From Burkholderia sp. BCC1644 (lineage in GTDB: Bacteria > Pseudomonadota > Gammaproteobacteria > Burkholderiales > Burkholderiaceae), in assembly GCF_902833225.1 (NCBI RefSeq), contig NZ_CADFEI010000014.1:62001-126000 (forward strand): a stretch of DNA of 64,000 bases. Direction: 5' to 3'. Positions 53,301 through 61,396 of the stretch are shown here, piece after piece (positions within the stretch are counted from its first letter, which is position 1; every line of letters starts with the position of its first letter). A program made the position numbers and the translations under genes. The notes below the pieces were generated by a model. It ran no database searches. It was not told the origin of the DNA and saw only the letters and a list, made by a program, of their open reading frames with translations.

Positions 53301-56300
53301 ACGCCGAAGGCGTGCACGTCGAAGGCCGGCCGGGAGAACGGATCGACGTCGATCGCCATGTCGGCGAGCTGCTCGGCTCCGGCGGCGAGAAAACCGTGTT
53401 CGCGCTCGGCGACGACGCGGCGCTCGCGGTCTACGACACCGGCCCGCATACGTCGGAAGCACGCCAGCTCGACGCGGCGATCGACGAAAGCATCGCGCTC
53501 GACGATCTCGCCTCGTACGGCCTGAAAACCCTGACGATGAGCGGCCCGTTCTCCGCGCTCAACCGCGTCGCGGTACTGTACCGGCCGCTCGGCGTATTCC
53601 ACAGCTTCAGCTTCGAGACGGGCGCGCTGCCGCGCGTGGTGTCGCGCGCGGCGCTCGAACATATCCGGCAGATCCGCGCCGTCATCGAAAGCACGGGCAT
53701 CGGCTTCGACCTGCAGGGGCTGTTCACGCGCAACGGCGATTTCCTGCTGAGCGACCCCGGTTCGATCGGCATGAGTGCGGGCGAGCACTTCACTGCGCTG
53801 CAGCGCCTCGCGGTGATCGAACGCGCGCTGACGAACGGCCTCGAACGCGGCGAGATCGAGCTCGCTCATCCGCAAATCACCGAACATCTGCCGCCCGATG
53901 CCTTCGCGCAGAAGCCGTCCCTCATCACCCAGGTCAGGATGCGTTTCGGCGGCGCACCGCTGCCGAAGGAAGCCTACGCGCTCGTCGACCGCTCGACCCT
54001 GCTCGGCGGGCAGGTCGCGCAAGCCCGGGCGGCCGGCTGGAAAGTCGTGCTCGGCCGCCCCGGACGCGGCAGCCGCATCGACACCGCGAAACAGCGGATC
54101 GTGCTCGACGGGCAGTTGCGCGGCACCGGCACGCTCGTCTATGCGCTCGCGCACGAAGCACAGCATGCGGTCGAGACGATCACCGGGCAGTTGGCGCTCG
54201 ATCACGCGTCGCCCGAAACACTGACCGACAGCGCGCTGATGGCCGAGGCGCGCGCGCAGGCGAACGCGTTCGCGGTGCGCCGCGAGCTCGTCGACGGCGC
54301 GGGCATCGATGTCGCGAAGGACGCGCACCTGCCCGAGGCGATCGCACGCGAAGCCGATCACGTGATGCCCGACGACGAAGCCGGGTTGCGCCGGCTCGCG
54401 GCCGCATTCGGCGACGCCGCGCCGTCGGTGCCCGGCCATGCGACCTATCGCGACTACTACACGAGCCAGGCCGCACGCATGCGGCCCGGCGGCGTCCCGC
54501 GCGAGATGCCGGCTCCCGCCCCGCTGTCGCGGCGGAACCGAGCGGCGCCCGCGCAGGCGTCGAGGCCGGCCGTCAAGCGCGCGCAGCGGGCGCTCGACCA
54601 GCTCGCCACGCACGGCAAGCGCGATCTGGTCCGCATCGACGGCGACCAGCTCGCCAGCGTCGCCGACATGAAAGCGGCGTTCGGCAACGACGCCCATGTG
54701 CTGATCGCGCCGCACATCGACCGGCCGGCCGACCGGATCGACGCACGGCATCCGCAGCCCGAGTTCATCGCGAGCCTGCGGACAGGCGCCAACGGCAAGT
54801 TCATCGACAAGAAGCCGGCATCGGACGATATCGATCCGAGGGTGGCGCAGGATGCATTCCTGCCGCTCAAGACGAAAGGCGACGACAGCCGCAAGAACTA
54901 CGACTACTACCTGTCGCCCGTCCCGCTCGACGAGTTGCTCGCATTTGGCGGCCCCGCGCGCATCGAAGCGTACTTCGGCGACCTGCGCCAGTGGGACGCC
55001 GAGCCGTCGGCCACGGGCGCCGCCGACAACGTCGTCGCCACCGTGAAGCAGCTCGACGACGCGCCCCGCTTCCAGCGACCGAAGCAGGCGGAAAAATACG
55101 CGCGCAAGCATCCCGGCACGCAAACGACGCTTTATGCGATCGATCGCAAGTCCGGCAAGGTGCTCGGCTACGCGACACTCGATGCCGAACAGAAATGGAC
55201 GTACGTCGAAACCACGTCGCTGGGCGACGCGACGATCGCCGAGCGCGAGCTCGCCGACGCGTTCCGGCGACGTTCGCGCCTGTTGCCCGACGGGCGCCGC
55301 GGCGTGCGCTTCGTCGTGGCCGACGTCGCGCACGACGTCGTCGACAGCTACGGCGGATTCGCGCCGGCCAAAATGCGCCGCGCGATCGACGACCGGAAGA
55401 CCCCGCTGTCGAAGCCCGACGCCTACGTCCAGCGCGCGCTCGGGCGGGTGCGCCCGTCGCTGCGCCAAAAGAACCGGGAAGCGGCCGACGCCGGCACGCC
55501 GAACCTGCTGCCAGCGACGCCGGACACCGCGCTCGACTTCAACGCGCAGCACGCGCCGCAACTGTTGCGCGCGATCGAGATGGGCGAAGTCCCCGACGGC
55601 CACTTCGTGTACGTGTTCGACCACGAAGGGAGCGTCACCGACGCGCTGCGCGGCACGCTCACCGGCCTCATCGCGGTAGAGGACGGGACGATCCGCTGGT
55701 ACGACACCCTCGCCCAGTTCCGCGACGCCACCAACGAAGGCCTGCCGCTGGAACGGGCAACGATCGGCCGCGGGCCGTTCGGCGGGAACCAGCACTTCCT
55801 GCTGTCCTCGCTCGCCCCCGATGCGTTCGTGCCCCGCGCCGCCGCGCTGAAGGAGGCCGCGCTGCAGGCCGAGGAAGCGGCGCGGCAAGCCGCGGCGGGC
55901 ACGGCCGCTACCGCCGCGCCGCCCGCCGCGGGCAACAACAACGCGGGCCGCCAGGGCGGCCGGCCCGGCAAACCCGGCCGCAAACCCGTGCGCGGCAAAT
56001 CGCAACCGAAACAACCGAAGCAAGCGGCCGTTCAGCCGGCCAAACCGCCGGCCGTACCGGCCGCGAAGCCGATCGCGCTCGAACCGTACCAGCCGGCCTT
56101 CGTGTCGAGCACGATCGTCGAATCGGTCACGCGCTACGGCAAGGCGAAGGTCGCCGATTTCGCGTCGACGCTCGAACACCTCAAGGAATGGGGCAAGCGC
56201 GACCAGGGCAAGCACGACGGCGACGGCTTGACGCTCAGCGGCGAGCCGCGGGCCATCATGGCCGACGCCACGCAGTGGAAGAAGATCTTCAAGACGCTGA

Positions 56301-59104
56301 ACATGTGGCGCGAGGCTTCGAGCCTGCATCCGCACGGCTTCCTCGCCAATCCGGGCGGCGGCCGCAACTGGCTGGTGCGCCGTTCGCAGCAGTTCGCCAC
56401 CGACCACGGCGCCGCGCGAACCGCCGACAGGAAGCTGATCGACGCGTACGCCGAGCTGCCGCCCGAGATCCGCGACCGGCTCGTCCCGATGTCGCGCTCG
56501 TTCTCGCTGCGAGACGATCCCGAGCAGATGAGGCAGTACCTCGAGCAGTACGGCGGCGCGCTCTCGGCCGTCGCGCTCCAGGTCGATCCGTATTCGCAGG
56601 CTGCCGCGGTCGGCGGCAAGCAGGATCCGGGGCTGATCCGGCGCGCCCGGCAGTTCGGCGACCCGACGGGCGCCCGCTACGACGACGATACGGCGACGAT
56701 CACGCGTACGGACCCCGACGGCACGCAACACACGCTCGAACTCGATGACCTCGCCCACCTGCACAAGTGGCTCACGGCGGCATCGAAATACGGCTTCCTG
56801 CTGCGGCTCGAGGCCGCACCGTCGCGGCCGCTCGTGTCGCGCGAAGACGGTCATGCGATGGCCGGTACGAACAACGGGTATGCCGAAATCCGGCGCATCG
56901 CCGAATCGCTGGAAACGTGGGCGAAGCAGCACGAAGGAGACAAAGCGCCGCTCGTGCTGCTGACCTTCCACGGTGCCGATGCCGTGCTCGAGCCGGTGCC
57001 GGGCGAAGGTCACGTGCAGTTGATGGACAACCTCCTCGGCCGGAAACAGCTCGACTGGGTTCATGTCGGCCTGTCATGGGGCACGAACGGCGACGACTTC
57101 ATCGCGAATGCGGATCTGACGCGCGCGCTGGCGGCGAAACTCGTCGACTACAAGCTGAACGCACCCGGGAAGTTCGCGAGACTGCACGGCGGCGATGCAC
57201 TGACGCGCGTCTACGAACCGGTCAGCGCCGAAGACTTCGCGAACCAGCAGCGCATCCTGTTCACGGAAGTCGAGCGCATCGCGAAAACGAAAGGCATGAC
57301 GGACGACCAGATCGCCGGCATGCGCGACGAACTGTACGAGCAGCACACGTCGACGCTGCTGAACCAGGCGCGCCGTGCGGCGAACGAGTACGGCCAGGGC
57401 ATGTGGCGGCGCAACGGCGACGACAGCGTCGGCAAGCTCGAAAAGAAGGTGCGCGAGATCGGCCGCGACTGGCTCAAACGCCATCGCGCCGGCACGCCCG
57501 CGCGGCCGAAGCTGGCGCCGCAGCCGGCCTCCGACAGCCGCCTGCACTGGAAGAAGGTCACCGGCCAACCGGCGCTGCAACACGACGACTCCCATCCGAT
57601 CGGCGCCAATCGCAAGGCCATCGCCCAGCCCGATACGCCCGCCACCGCGACGATGGACGAGGCGACCGCGCAGCTCAATGCGCTGCGCGTGCACCGGCCG
57701 TCGAAAGAACCGTCCGACCGGAAGAAGACGAACATCACGAGCGGGATCGTCCTCGGCGCGTCGAGCCTGATCGGCCTCGACGCCGCATTCCACTGGATCA
57801 ACCCGACCGTCATGAGCAACATGTCGTCGTCGTTCCTGCTCGCGTCGCGTCTCGGGCGCGTGTTCCAGGTGATGCACCAGGGCGCCATCCGCAGCCTGCA
57901 ATCGGGCGACCCGAAGGCCGCGGTCGCGGCGCTCTCGCATCTCGAGACGACGCTCGCGCGGCAATTCGGCTCCCAGACGCACGAATACGGCGAGCACCGG
58001 CCGATCCAGCTCGACGCCGCGGTACGCGACGCGCAGGCGATGGCCAGGCAATACGTCCGGCAATACCGGCGCGGGACGATGAGCTTCGAGGACGCCAAGA
58101 CCAACATCACCGCGCTCGCCGACGACGTGCTCACGCAAATGCAGGGGTTCGTCGGCGGCACGTCGTTGCAGCAGCTTCACGCGGGCAATCCGCGCAGCCT
58201 GCTGGGCATCGCCGGGCGTGCGGGCACGGCCGTCGCGTCGGTCGCCACCCTCGCGAGCGGCATCGGCAAGATCGCCGGCGCGCACGACGGGTTCACCCTG
58301 GCGCTGGGCACGACCGGCGTCGCCAGCGGCGTGCTCGGCGCCGCGTACGCGGGCGCGTCGTTCCTGATCGTGTCGCGGCGCGTGAACGCGGACAAGCGCA
58401 GCCGCGTCGTGCGCGTGCTCGATTCGGCGGGCGACTTCGCGTCGGTCGCGCTCGGCGGGCTTTCCACTGCGTCGCAATGGAAGCAGGGCGAATACGATCT
58501 CGCGGTCGCGACCGCGACGTCGACCGCCCTGCTGCTCGCCGGCCGGCTCAATACGCACTTCCCGAATGCCACGCCGTTCGTCAAGAAGATCCCGACCGCC
58601 GTCGTCATGATTCCGGTCGCCGCATTCGGCTACAAGTTCATCATCGGCGTCGCACCGATGATCGGCGGCCTGTTCAACTGGATCTTCGGCAGCGGCTCGC
58701 CGTCGCAGTCGAATCTCGCGCCGGGCGCGTCACCGGGCGCGTCACCGGGTGCCTCGCCGAGCGCATCGCCGTCCGCATCGCCGAGCGCCACACCGTCCGC
58801 CGCGCCGTCGCCCACGACCAGCACGACGACACCGCAACCGTCGCAAGGCACGCCGTCGAGCCCGCCGGCACCGTCGAACTCGCCGCAACCGTACATCGTC
58901 GTCGCCGGCGATTCGCTGTGGGTGATCGCGGACCAGCATCGCCAGTCGCTGCTCGACGCCGCTCAGGTATCGCGGGCCGACCAGCAGGCGATGACGCGCG
59001 GCGAGCAGGACGCGCGCGCGCTGAACGAGATCCTGCAGCTCAATCCGTCGGTAGCGGGCGATCCGGGCCGTCTCGCGATCGGCACGCCGCTGAACGTCGG
59101 CTGA
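47390..59104 (+). CDS. Giant multidomain T3SS-associated protein with tandem metallopeptidase-like modules
   Basis: 3,904 residues in an unbroken frame; AGGGAGACGAGC precedes the ATG. In order: a poly-Pro segment (27-33); a long Ala/Gln-rich, probably coiled-coil region (to about 700); a globular part (about 700-900) reminiscent of DUF4781; a hydrophobic stretch (about 910-950); module A (about 1404-1814) with HEARH (1684-1688); and module B (about 1903-2377) with a kinase-like insert (about 1990-2150) and HEAQH (2255-2259). Unassigned regions and a basic linker (about 2857-2897) follow, then several membrane segments (about 3449-3768), a Ser/Pro/Ala linker, and a LysM-like C-terminus (YIVVAGDSLWVIADQH to IGTPLNVG). 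Probably a secreted effector or surface protein of the neighbouring T3SS; inferred from position and domains. Confidence 0.85.
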   Translation: MLLIDGLGLGVNWQRFLSDTLNPVVAPPPPPPPKQNDPSAGPANPVATPPIPVTATPSTDPTKPTNPEIASATSLVQSMAAQYTAPPPDITVENDKTRAVQKAIQDAQTQYDNASQSLQGAQSVLRLVNRDPESTPDDRKSAQDAYSKARTAADSAQRDLNVTTDAGYMILYGEQANADMPAGMKIDDSGKVTDPGDAQHAADQQFKTLLAAFPDHANDPNWVPQQSDCKNPLQIRLYDDWQTASATAAVGASKYYADVANSNLAYTQFQSYLADPDYKSALDSGVGRLNDALQPLELQVTMPDAPASQDAAQQAVTAAAKDANYANAAAGAANDSLALTNAQQKYDSTSGKEGPTVVVPNAVSDAKTALARAQTAANTSGGYLQMLSAQQQVDTLQADYTKKQQASDDWHKANPDSMLKDPQVDLDVGDAYAKLSQAQQQAGIAHDGFVATYGATLAQQYDDQASQIQAQVNARSIFTKPTNQPPLLAPSLSTASGLPSLPASSLSTAATAAPTGTPTLPTSSPLPAPSLSTANGGLPPSVTDPYPFTLPQSSATQAAPTGPTMLDAKRLQVVAGAIRAADSRLADSVNERATQAALSQARIQQTQAKSTLASVQKQYDDWAAANPPPVRFRYVAGDDMIPAPSMPRPNLYQDQLDKAKTAVTQADNAVQRLQLLSETSHQQVLMDQFDAGLDERLRYAAPDSDAGNDYKKALHDFYEAHRGELSNSLLDAASASTQNGNTIAFGKLTDNEQRNLIGVALGMQPDVPGTASSIDSSDPVSPTSDDVARFTDKDKLSTINSVRDKLLSVGGGASTQVSVLPMVYAAKDAGMTTSAIFKVTGKDGTQYVDETASTYNDINDYINNNELSKDGTVDIATGHNADGSLQLVSKAAHHESGFDSFLNTLTSTGLNIGMMVGGMALEGLGGLLDGTGIGAIVGVPLNILGAGMMYTAIGASMTSAGLDIATRMEHGRSINPFTDAGARADFINLVPMGAAGAAKLAGSKLFTRAVTALTRTPKVASLLTTGAKATAIVTGVGGAVEAFGEAGVDYVTGNTKAAGEELKSGLTNVALMAAGGLKERAVTSVRTRTGRPVPIRTTDGDTVTVDSKMLGQILNKGDVSSLAYGRTRATLDGEAVKVSPEGMLMVGDKILTYDNKPIRVLDKTSSKQMPPGESVVLGEDGTLSVVSASPKEWTNGTRVDGVTGTGERLSFGPDGEMTTTPNVVPKTPLDLLDHAIAQTSEAIRQANGAETQAPRSLAQTAAESETASTASNARSTQRASQERARVDQQHDETEVNRTAAARSDRRSEDAQTLHTRASDLEEPAGAGTRTKTDGTPPRVNVKIVDLTDEAPAARPATRDPAGIAVPRGPSAEPLEVGDRTVYVVRDRAAQDAPGARPSALRPQDLEEPVIVVAGEHDAALAPELANRWQKPVYAATPDAFGADGQLRADARVLRFDPAPETTAAETGLPGAAAADEAPPASPRPAAGDDTVIVLAGKRGPNEPAMPRPAAMAEPVSALDGIFSAPNRVLVLVKPEPPATVERTAEPETDAGTTAGKAAGDTAGRTTARSNAADERPAAANDDTGLAAAHPETTETPPPDHAASNPGWITRMQMRFGGAALPEAAQALAMQSGTLATQLRMLQDAGWRVTLGKRGGGSRIDPRKRRVTIDGGLQHPGSIAYTLAHEARHAVEAMAGVLNLDYGNRSRFTRKALEAEARAQINAFEARYEIQLAGGGDIAAHVRLPDAIEHEGNAWRAPSHDYAGTVGRLVDAFADAPVSGRDGETYRDFYHDVWARQKRRGGIPRRMPAPQTREAGDAPRGVRSFDERVAWSRAHAEYASPFGAGPAPTVSELQAARSRHFTVLEDAGVMMLHADTLPDGTLLTGGRPSGVHEYALDQAPAFMIKDGYSIVLSAQHGGEAAAAQLANLWQRPVYAPPARAVGEHAALLDTGVFRRFDPAPVAPYDLGPLTADAEGVHVEGRPGERIDVDRHVGELLGSGGEKTVFALGDDAALAVYDTGPHTSEARQLDAAIDESIALDDLASYGLKTLTMSGPFSALNRVAVLYRPLGVFHSFSFETGALPRVVSRAALEHIRQIRAVIESTGIGFDLQGLFTRNGDFLLSDPGSIGMSAGEHFTALQRLAVIERALTNGLERGEIELAHPQITEHLPPDAFAQKPSLITQVRMRFGGAPLPKEAYALVDRSTLLGGQVAQARAAGWKVVLGRPGRGSRIDTAKQRIVLDGQLRGTGTLVYALAHEAQHAVETITGQLALDHASPETLTDSALMAEARAQANAFAVRRELVDGAGIDVAKDAHLPEAIAREADHVMPDDEAGLRRLAAAFGDAAPSVPGHATYRDYYTSQAARMRPGGVPREMPAPAPLSRRNRAAPAQASRPAVKRAQRALDQLATHGKRDLVRIDGDQLASVADMKAAFGNDAHVLIAPHIDRPADRIDARHPQPEFIASLRTGANGKFIDKKPASDDIDPRVAQDAFLPLKTKGDDSRKNYDYYLSPVPLDELLAFGGPARIEAYFGDLRQWDAEPSATGAADNVVATVKQLDDAPRFQRPKQAEKYARKHPGTQTTLYAIDRKSGKVLGYATLDAEQKWTYVETTSLGDATIAERELADAFRRRSRLLPDGRRGVRFVVADVAHDVVDSYGGFAPAKMRRAIDDRKTPLSKPDAYVQRALGRVRPSLRQKNREAADAGTPNLLPATPDTALDFNAQHAPQLLRAIEMGEVPDGHFVYVFDHEGSVTDALRGTLTGLIAVEDGTIRWYDTLAQFRDATNEGLPLERATIGRGPFGGNQHFLLSSLAPDAFVPRAAALKEAALQAEEAARQAAAGTAATAAPPAAGNNNAGRQGGRPGKPGRKPVRGKSQPKQPKQAAVQPAKPPAVPAAKPIALEPYQPAFVSSTIVESVTRYGKAKVADFASTLEHLKEWGKRDQGKHDGDGLTLSGEPRAIMADATQWKKIFKTLNMWREASSLHPHGFLANPGGGRNWLVRRSQQFATDHGAARTADRKLIDAYAELPPEIRDRLVPMSRSFSLRDDPEQMRQYLEQYGGALSAVALQVDPYSQAAAVGGKQDPGLIRRARQFGDPTGARYDDDTATITRTDPDGTQHTLELDDLAHLHKWLTAASKYGFLLRLEAAPSRPLVSREDGHAMAGTNNGYAEIRRIAESLETWAKQHEGDKAPLVLLTFHGADAVLEPVPGEGHVQLMDNLLGRKQLDWVHVGLSWGTNGDDFIANADLTRALAAKLVDYKLNAPGKFARLHGGDALTRVYEPVSAEDFANQQRILFTEVERIAKTKGMTDDQIAGMRDELYEQHTSTLLNQARRAANEYGQGMWRRNGDDSVGKLEKKVREIGRDWLKRHRAGTPARPKLAPQPASDSRLHWKKVTGQPALQHDDSHPIGANRKAIAQPDTPATATMDEATAQLNALRVHRPSKEPSDRKKTNITSGIVLGASSLIGLDAAFHWINPTVMSNMSSSFLLASRLGRVFQVMHQGAIRSLQSGDPKAAVAALSHLETTLARQFGSQTHEYGEHRPIQLDAAVRDAQAMARQYVRQYRRGTMSFEDAKTNITALADDVLTQMQGFVGGTSLQQLHAGNPRSLLGIAGRAGTAVASVATLASGIGKIAGAHDGFTLALGTTGVASGVLGAAYAGASFLIVSRRVNADKRSRVVRVLDSAGDFASVALGGLSTASQWKQGEYDLAVATATSTALLLAGRLNTHFPNATPFVKKIPTAVVMIPVAAFGYKFIIGVAPMIGGLFNWIFGSGSPSQSNLAPGASPGASPGASPSASPSASPSATPSAAPSPTTSTTTPQPSQGTPSSPPAPSNSPQPYIVVAGDSLWVIADQHRQSLLDAAQVSRADQQAMTRGEQDARALNEILQLNPSVAGDPGRLAIGTPLNVG
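51601..54516 (+). repeat. Degenerate tandem duplication of a peptidase module inside the giant gene
   Basis: Copy A (about 51601-52815) and copy B (about 53098-54516) share ordered landmarks: LANRWQKPVYA / LANLWQRPVYA, RFDPAPE / RFDPAPV, QMRFGGAALP / RMRFGGAPLP, SRIDPRKRRVTIDG / SRIDTAKQRIVLDG, LAHEARHAVE / LAHEAQHAVE, AEARAQINAF / AEARAQANAF, and GGIPRRMPAP / GGVPREMPAP. Copy B has an extra kinase-like segment of roughly 160 residues. Confidence 0.85.
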
Positions 59105-59162
59105 CGGCCAGCCGGGTCCGACTGCGGATGGCCGGAAAGCCGGCCATCCGCCAGGTCACGCG

Positions 59163-61130
59163 TCACCCCGCGCGCTGCGCCTCCAGCCACGCCTGGAACA
59201 TCAGCACCGTCCACAACTGGTGCTGCCAGTTCATCCGGCCGGTCGTGTGCTGCCGCCACAGACGCTCGACCGCGGCCGCGTCGAAGAAGCCCTCTTCGCG
59301 CAGCCGCGACGGCCGCAGCAGCGCCTCGGCCCAGTCGCGCAGCGAGCCGCGCAGCCAATGGTCGACGGGCGCGCAGAAGCCCTGCTTCGGCCGGTCGATC
59401 AGTGCGGACGGCACGTACCGGTCGAGCAGCCGGCGCAGCAGCGCCTTCGACTGCCCTTCCGGCAAGCGCACGGCCGCCGGCACGCGCCACGCGAATTCGA
59501 CGACGTGATGGTCGAGGAACGGCATGCGTGTTTCGAGGCTCACGGCCATCGCCGCGCGATCGACTTTCGCGAGAATGTCGGTCGGCAGATACGTGAGCGT
59601 ATCGATCGCCATCGCCTGCTCGGCGAAGCTCAGGTGCGCGGGCCACGCCGACACCGTGTCGAGCGGCGTCGGCGGCTCCTGCCCCGACAGCGCGATGCGC
59701 TCGGGATGATGCACCGACGACATCAGCAGCCGGTACAACCCGATGCGGCTCTCGGCCGTCATCACGTGGCCGAGCTTGTGCAGGCGATCGCCGATGCGCG
59801 CCGCCGAGTCGCGCGCCTCCACGCCGCCCCACGCACCCTGCGCGACGGCCGCGAGCTGGTCCGCGTGATCGGGCCGCAGCGCATGCAACGCGGCCGCGAT
59901 CCGCGCGCGCACGGCCGCCGGCACGCGATGCAGCTTGCGCCACAGGCGCGGCGTCAGGAAGTAGCGCGTATAGCCGCCGAACAGTTCGTCGCCGCCGTCG
60001 CCTGACAGGCTGACCTTCACGTGCCGGCGCGTCATTTCCGACACGAGGAAGGTCGGGATCTGCGATGCATCGGAGAACGGCTCGTCGTAGATCGACGGCA
60101 GCTTCGGCACGACGCCGAGCGCATGGTCGGCCGTCACGTAGAGTTCGGTATGACGCGTGCCGAGGTGGCGCGCGACGGCCTTCGCGTAACCGGCTTCGTC
60201 GTAGCCGGCCTCGTGGAAGCCGATCGTAAACGTGTCGACCGGCGTCGACGATTGCGCCTGCATCAGCGCGACGATCGCCGACGAATCGACGCCGCCCGAC
60301 AGGAACGCGCCGAGCGGCACGTCCGCTTCCATCTGCCGTGCGACGGCCTGGCGCAGGATCGTGTCGAGCTGGCCGACGGCCTCGTCGGCGCTGCCCTCGA
60401 ACGGCTGCGCACGGCCCGCTTCGATGGCCTGCTCGAGCGTCCAGTACGCACGCACGCGCGGCGTGTCGCGCGCATGCTCGAACTGGATGTAGGTGCCGGG
60501 CGGCAGCTTGTGGATGCCGCGATAGATCGTGTAAGGCGCAGGTACGCTCGACTGGCGCAGGTACAGGCACAGCGCGTCGCGATCGATCGTGCCGTCGAAG
60601 CCCGGATAGCCGCGCAACGCCTTCAGCTCGGACGCGAACACCAGCGCGTCGCCGATCCGGCCGTAGTAGAGCGGCTTCTCGCCGATCCGGTCGCGCGCGA
60701 GCGTCAGCACCCGCGACGCGCGATTCCACAGCGCGATCGAGAACATGCCGGTCGCGCGGCGCAACGTTGCCTCGACACCCCACGCGACGATCGCCGCGAT
60801 CAGCACCTCGCTGTCGGAGTGGCCGCGCCACGCCGGTGCGCGCCCCGCGCGCTCGAGTTCCGCGCGCAGTTCGCGATGGTTGTAGATTTCGCCGTTGAAG
60901 ACCATGACGTAGCGGCCGCACGCGGATGCCATCGGCTGTCGGCCGTGTACCGACAGGTCGACGATCGCGAGCCGCCGGTGGCCGAGCGCGATGCCGGCCT
61001 CCGGGTCGACCCAGATCCCCTGCCCGTCCGGCCCGCGATGCGCGAGGCTCGCCGTCATTCGCGCGAGCGTGCCGCGCGCTGTCTCCTCATCGAAGGCGAC
61101 GCTATTCAAAAAGCCGTCGATTCCGCACAT
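59163..61130 (-). CDS. asnB: Glutamine-hydrolysing asparagine synthetase
   Basis: 655 residues. The N-terminal glutaminase domain starts with the nucleophile C2 (MCGIDGFLN) and has HRGPDGQGIW, HRRLAIVDLS and VFNGEIYNH. The synthetase domain has the PP-loop FLSGGVDSSAI and SLSGDGGDELFGGYTRYF. It amidates aspartate, or in surface-polysaccharide loci an unusual acid such as a uronate, using ATP and glutamine. Placement inside a T3SS locus is odd: it is convergent with the giant gene (58 bases apart) and downstream of sctU. It has its own promoter region with operators at 61224-61252. Confidence 0.93.
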   Translation of the reverse strand: MCGIDGFLNSVAFDEETARGTLARMTASLAHRGPDGQGIWVDPEAGIALGHRRLAIVDLSVHGRQPMASACGRYVMVFNGEIYNHRELRAELERAGRAPAWRGHSDSEVLIAAIVAWGVEATLRRATGMFSIALWNRASRVLTLARDRIGEKPLYYGRIGDALVFASELKALRGYPGFDGTIDRDALCLYLRQSSVPAPYTIYRGIHKLPPGTYIQFEHARDTPRVRAYWTLEQAIEAGRAQPFEGSADEAVGQLDTILRQAVARQMEADVPLGAFLSGGVDSSAIVALMQAQSSTPVDTFTIGFHEAGYDEAGYAKAVARHLGTRHTELYVTADHALGVVPKLPSIYDEPFSDASQIPTFLVSEMTRRHVKVSLSGDGGDELFGGYTRYFLTPRLWRKLHRVPAAVRARIAAALHALRPDHADQLAAVAQGAWGGVEARDSAARIGDRLHKLGHVMTAESRIGLYRLLMSSVHHPERIALSGQEPPTPLDTVSAWPAHLSFAEQAMAIDTLTYLPTDILAKVDRAAMAVSLETRMPFLDHHVVEFAWRVPAAVRLPEGQSKALLRRLLDRYVPSALIDRPKQGFCAPVDHWLRGSLRDWAEALLRPSRLREEGFFDAAAVERLWRQHTTGRMNWQHQLWTVLMFQAWLEAQRAG

Positions 61131-61223
61131 TTGATTTGTCCGCCCCTGTTGACCTGTTCCGTCACGCAGGGCGCAACCTCGCGGCCCGCCGTCAGGCGTG
61201 ACGGTCGAGCCATATTACGAAGA

Positions 61224-61252
61224 AATAATTCAGCAATAATTCACCGGTGAAT
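61224..61252. promoter_or_regulatory. Operator region of asnB: phased direct repeat plus 14-bp palindrome
   Basis: AATAATTCA occurs at 61224-61232 and 61235-61243 (11-base period, one helical turn). It overlaps the perfect palindrome ATTCACCGGTGAAT (61239-61252). On the minus strand a TTATTG / TAATAT pair with about 16 bases between overlaps this area. It sits about 95-120 bases upstream of the asnB ATG in an otherwise GC-rich locus. Confidence 0.55.
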
Positions 61253-61396
61253 GCGGGACAAAACCGGAAAAAAAATGGCGTCAAGCGCCCTGCACGGATA
61301 GCTACGTCAAGGGGCCATATCGAATTGGAACGGATGGCCGCGGCGCCTGGCACAGCGGAAAAAAGGGGCGGCATTCAAGAAGACCCGCCACGCGCG

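Noticed and set aside
48899..57064. A 2,721-codon open frame on the minus strand inside the giant gene
   Set aside because: It is the antisense shadow of strong GC3 codon bias. Its product is Arg/Val/Asp-rich without any domain, while the plus-strand frame has clear domains and repeats.
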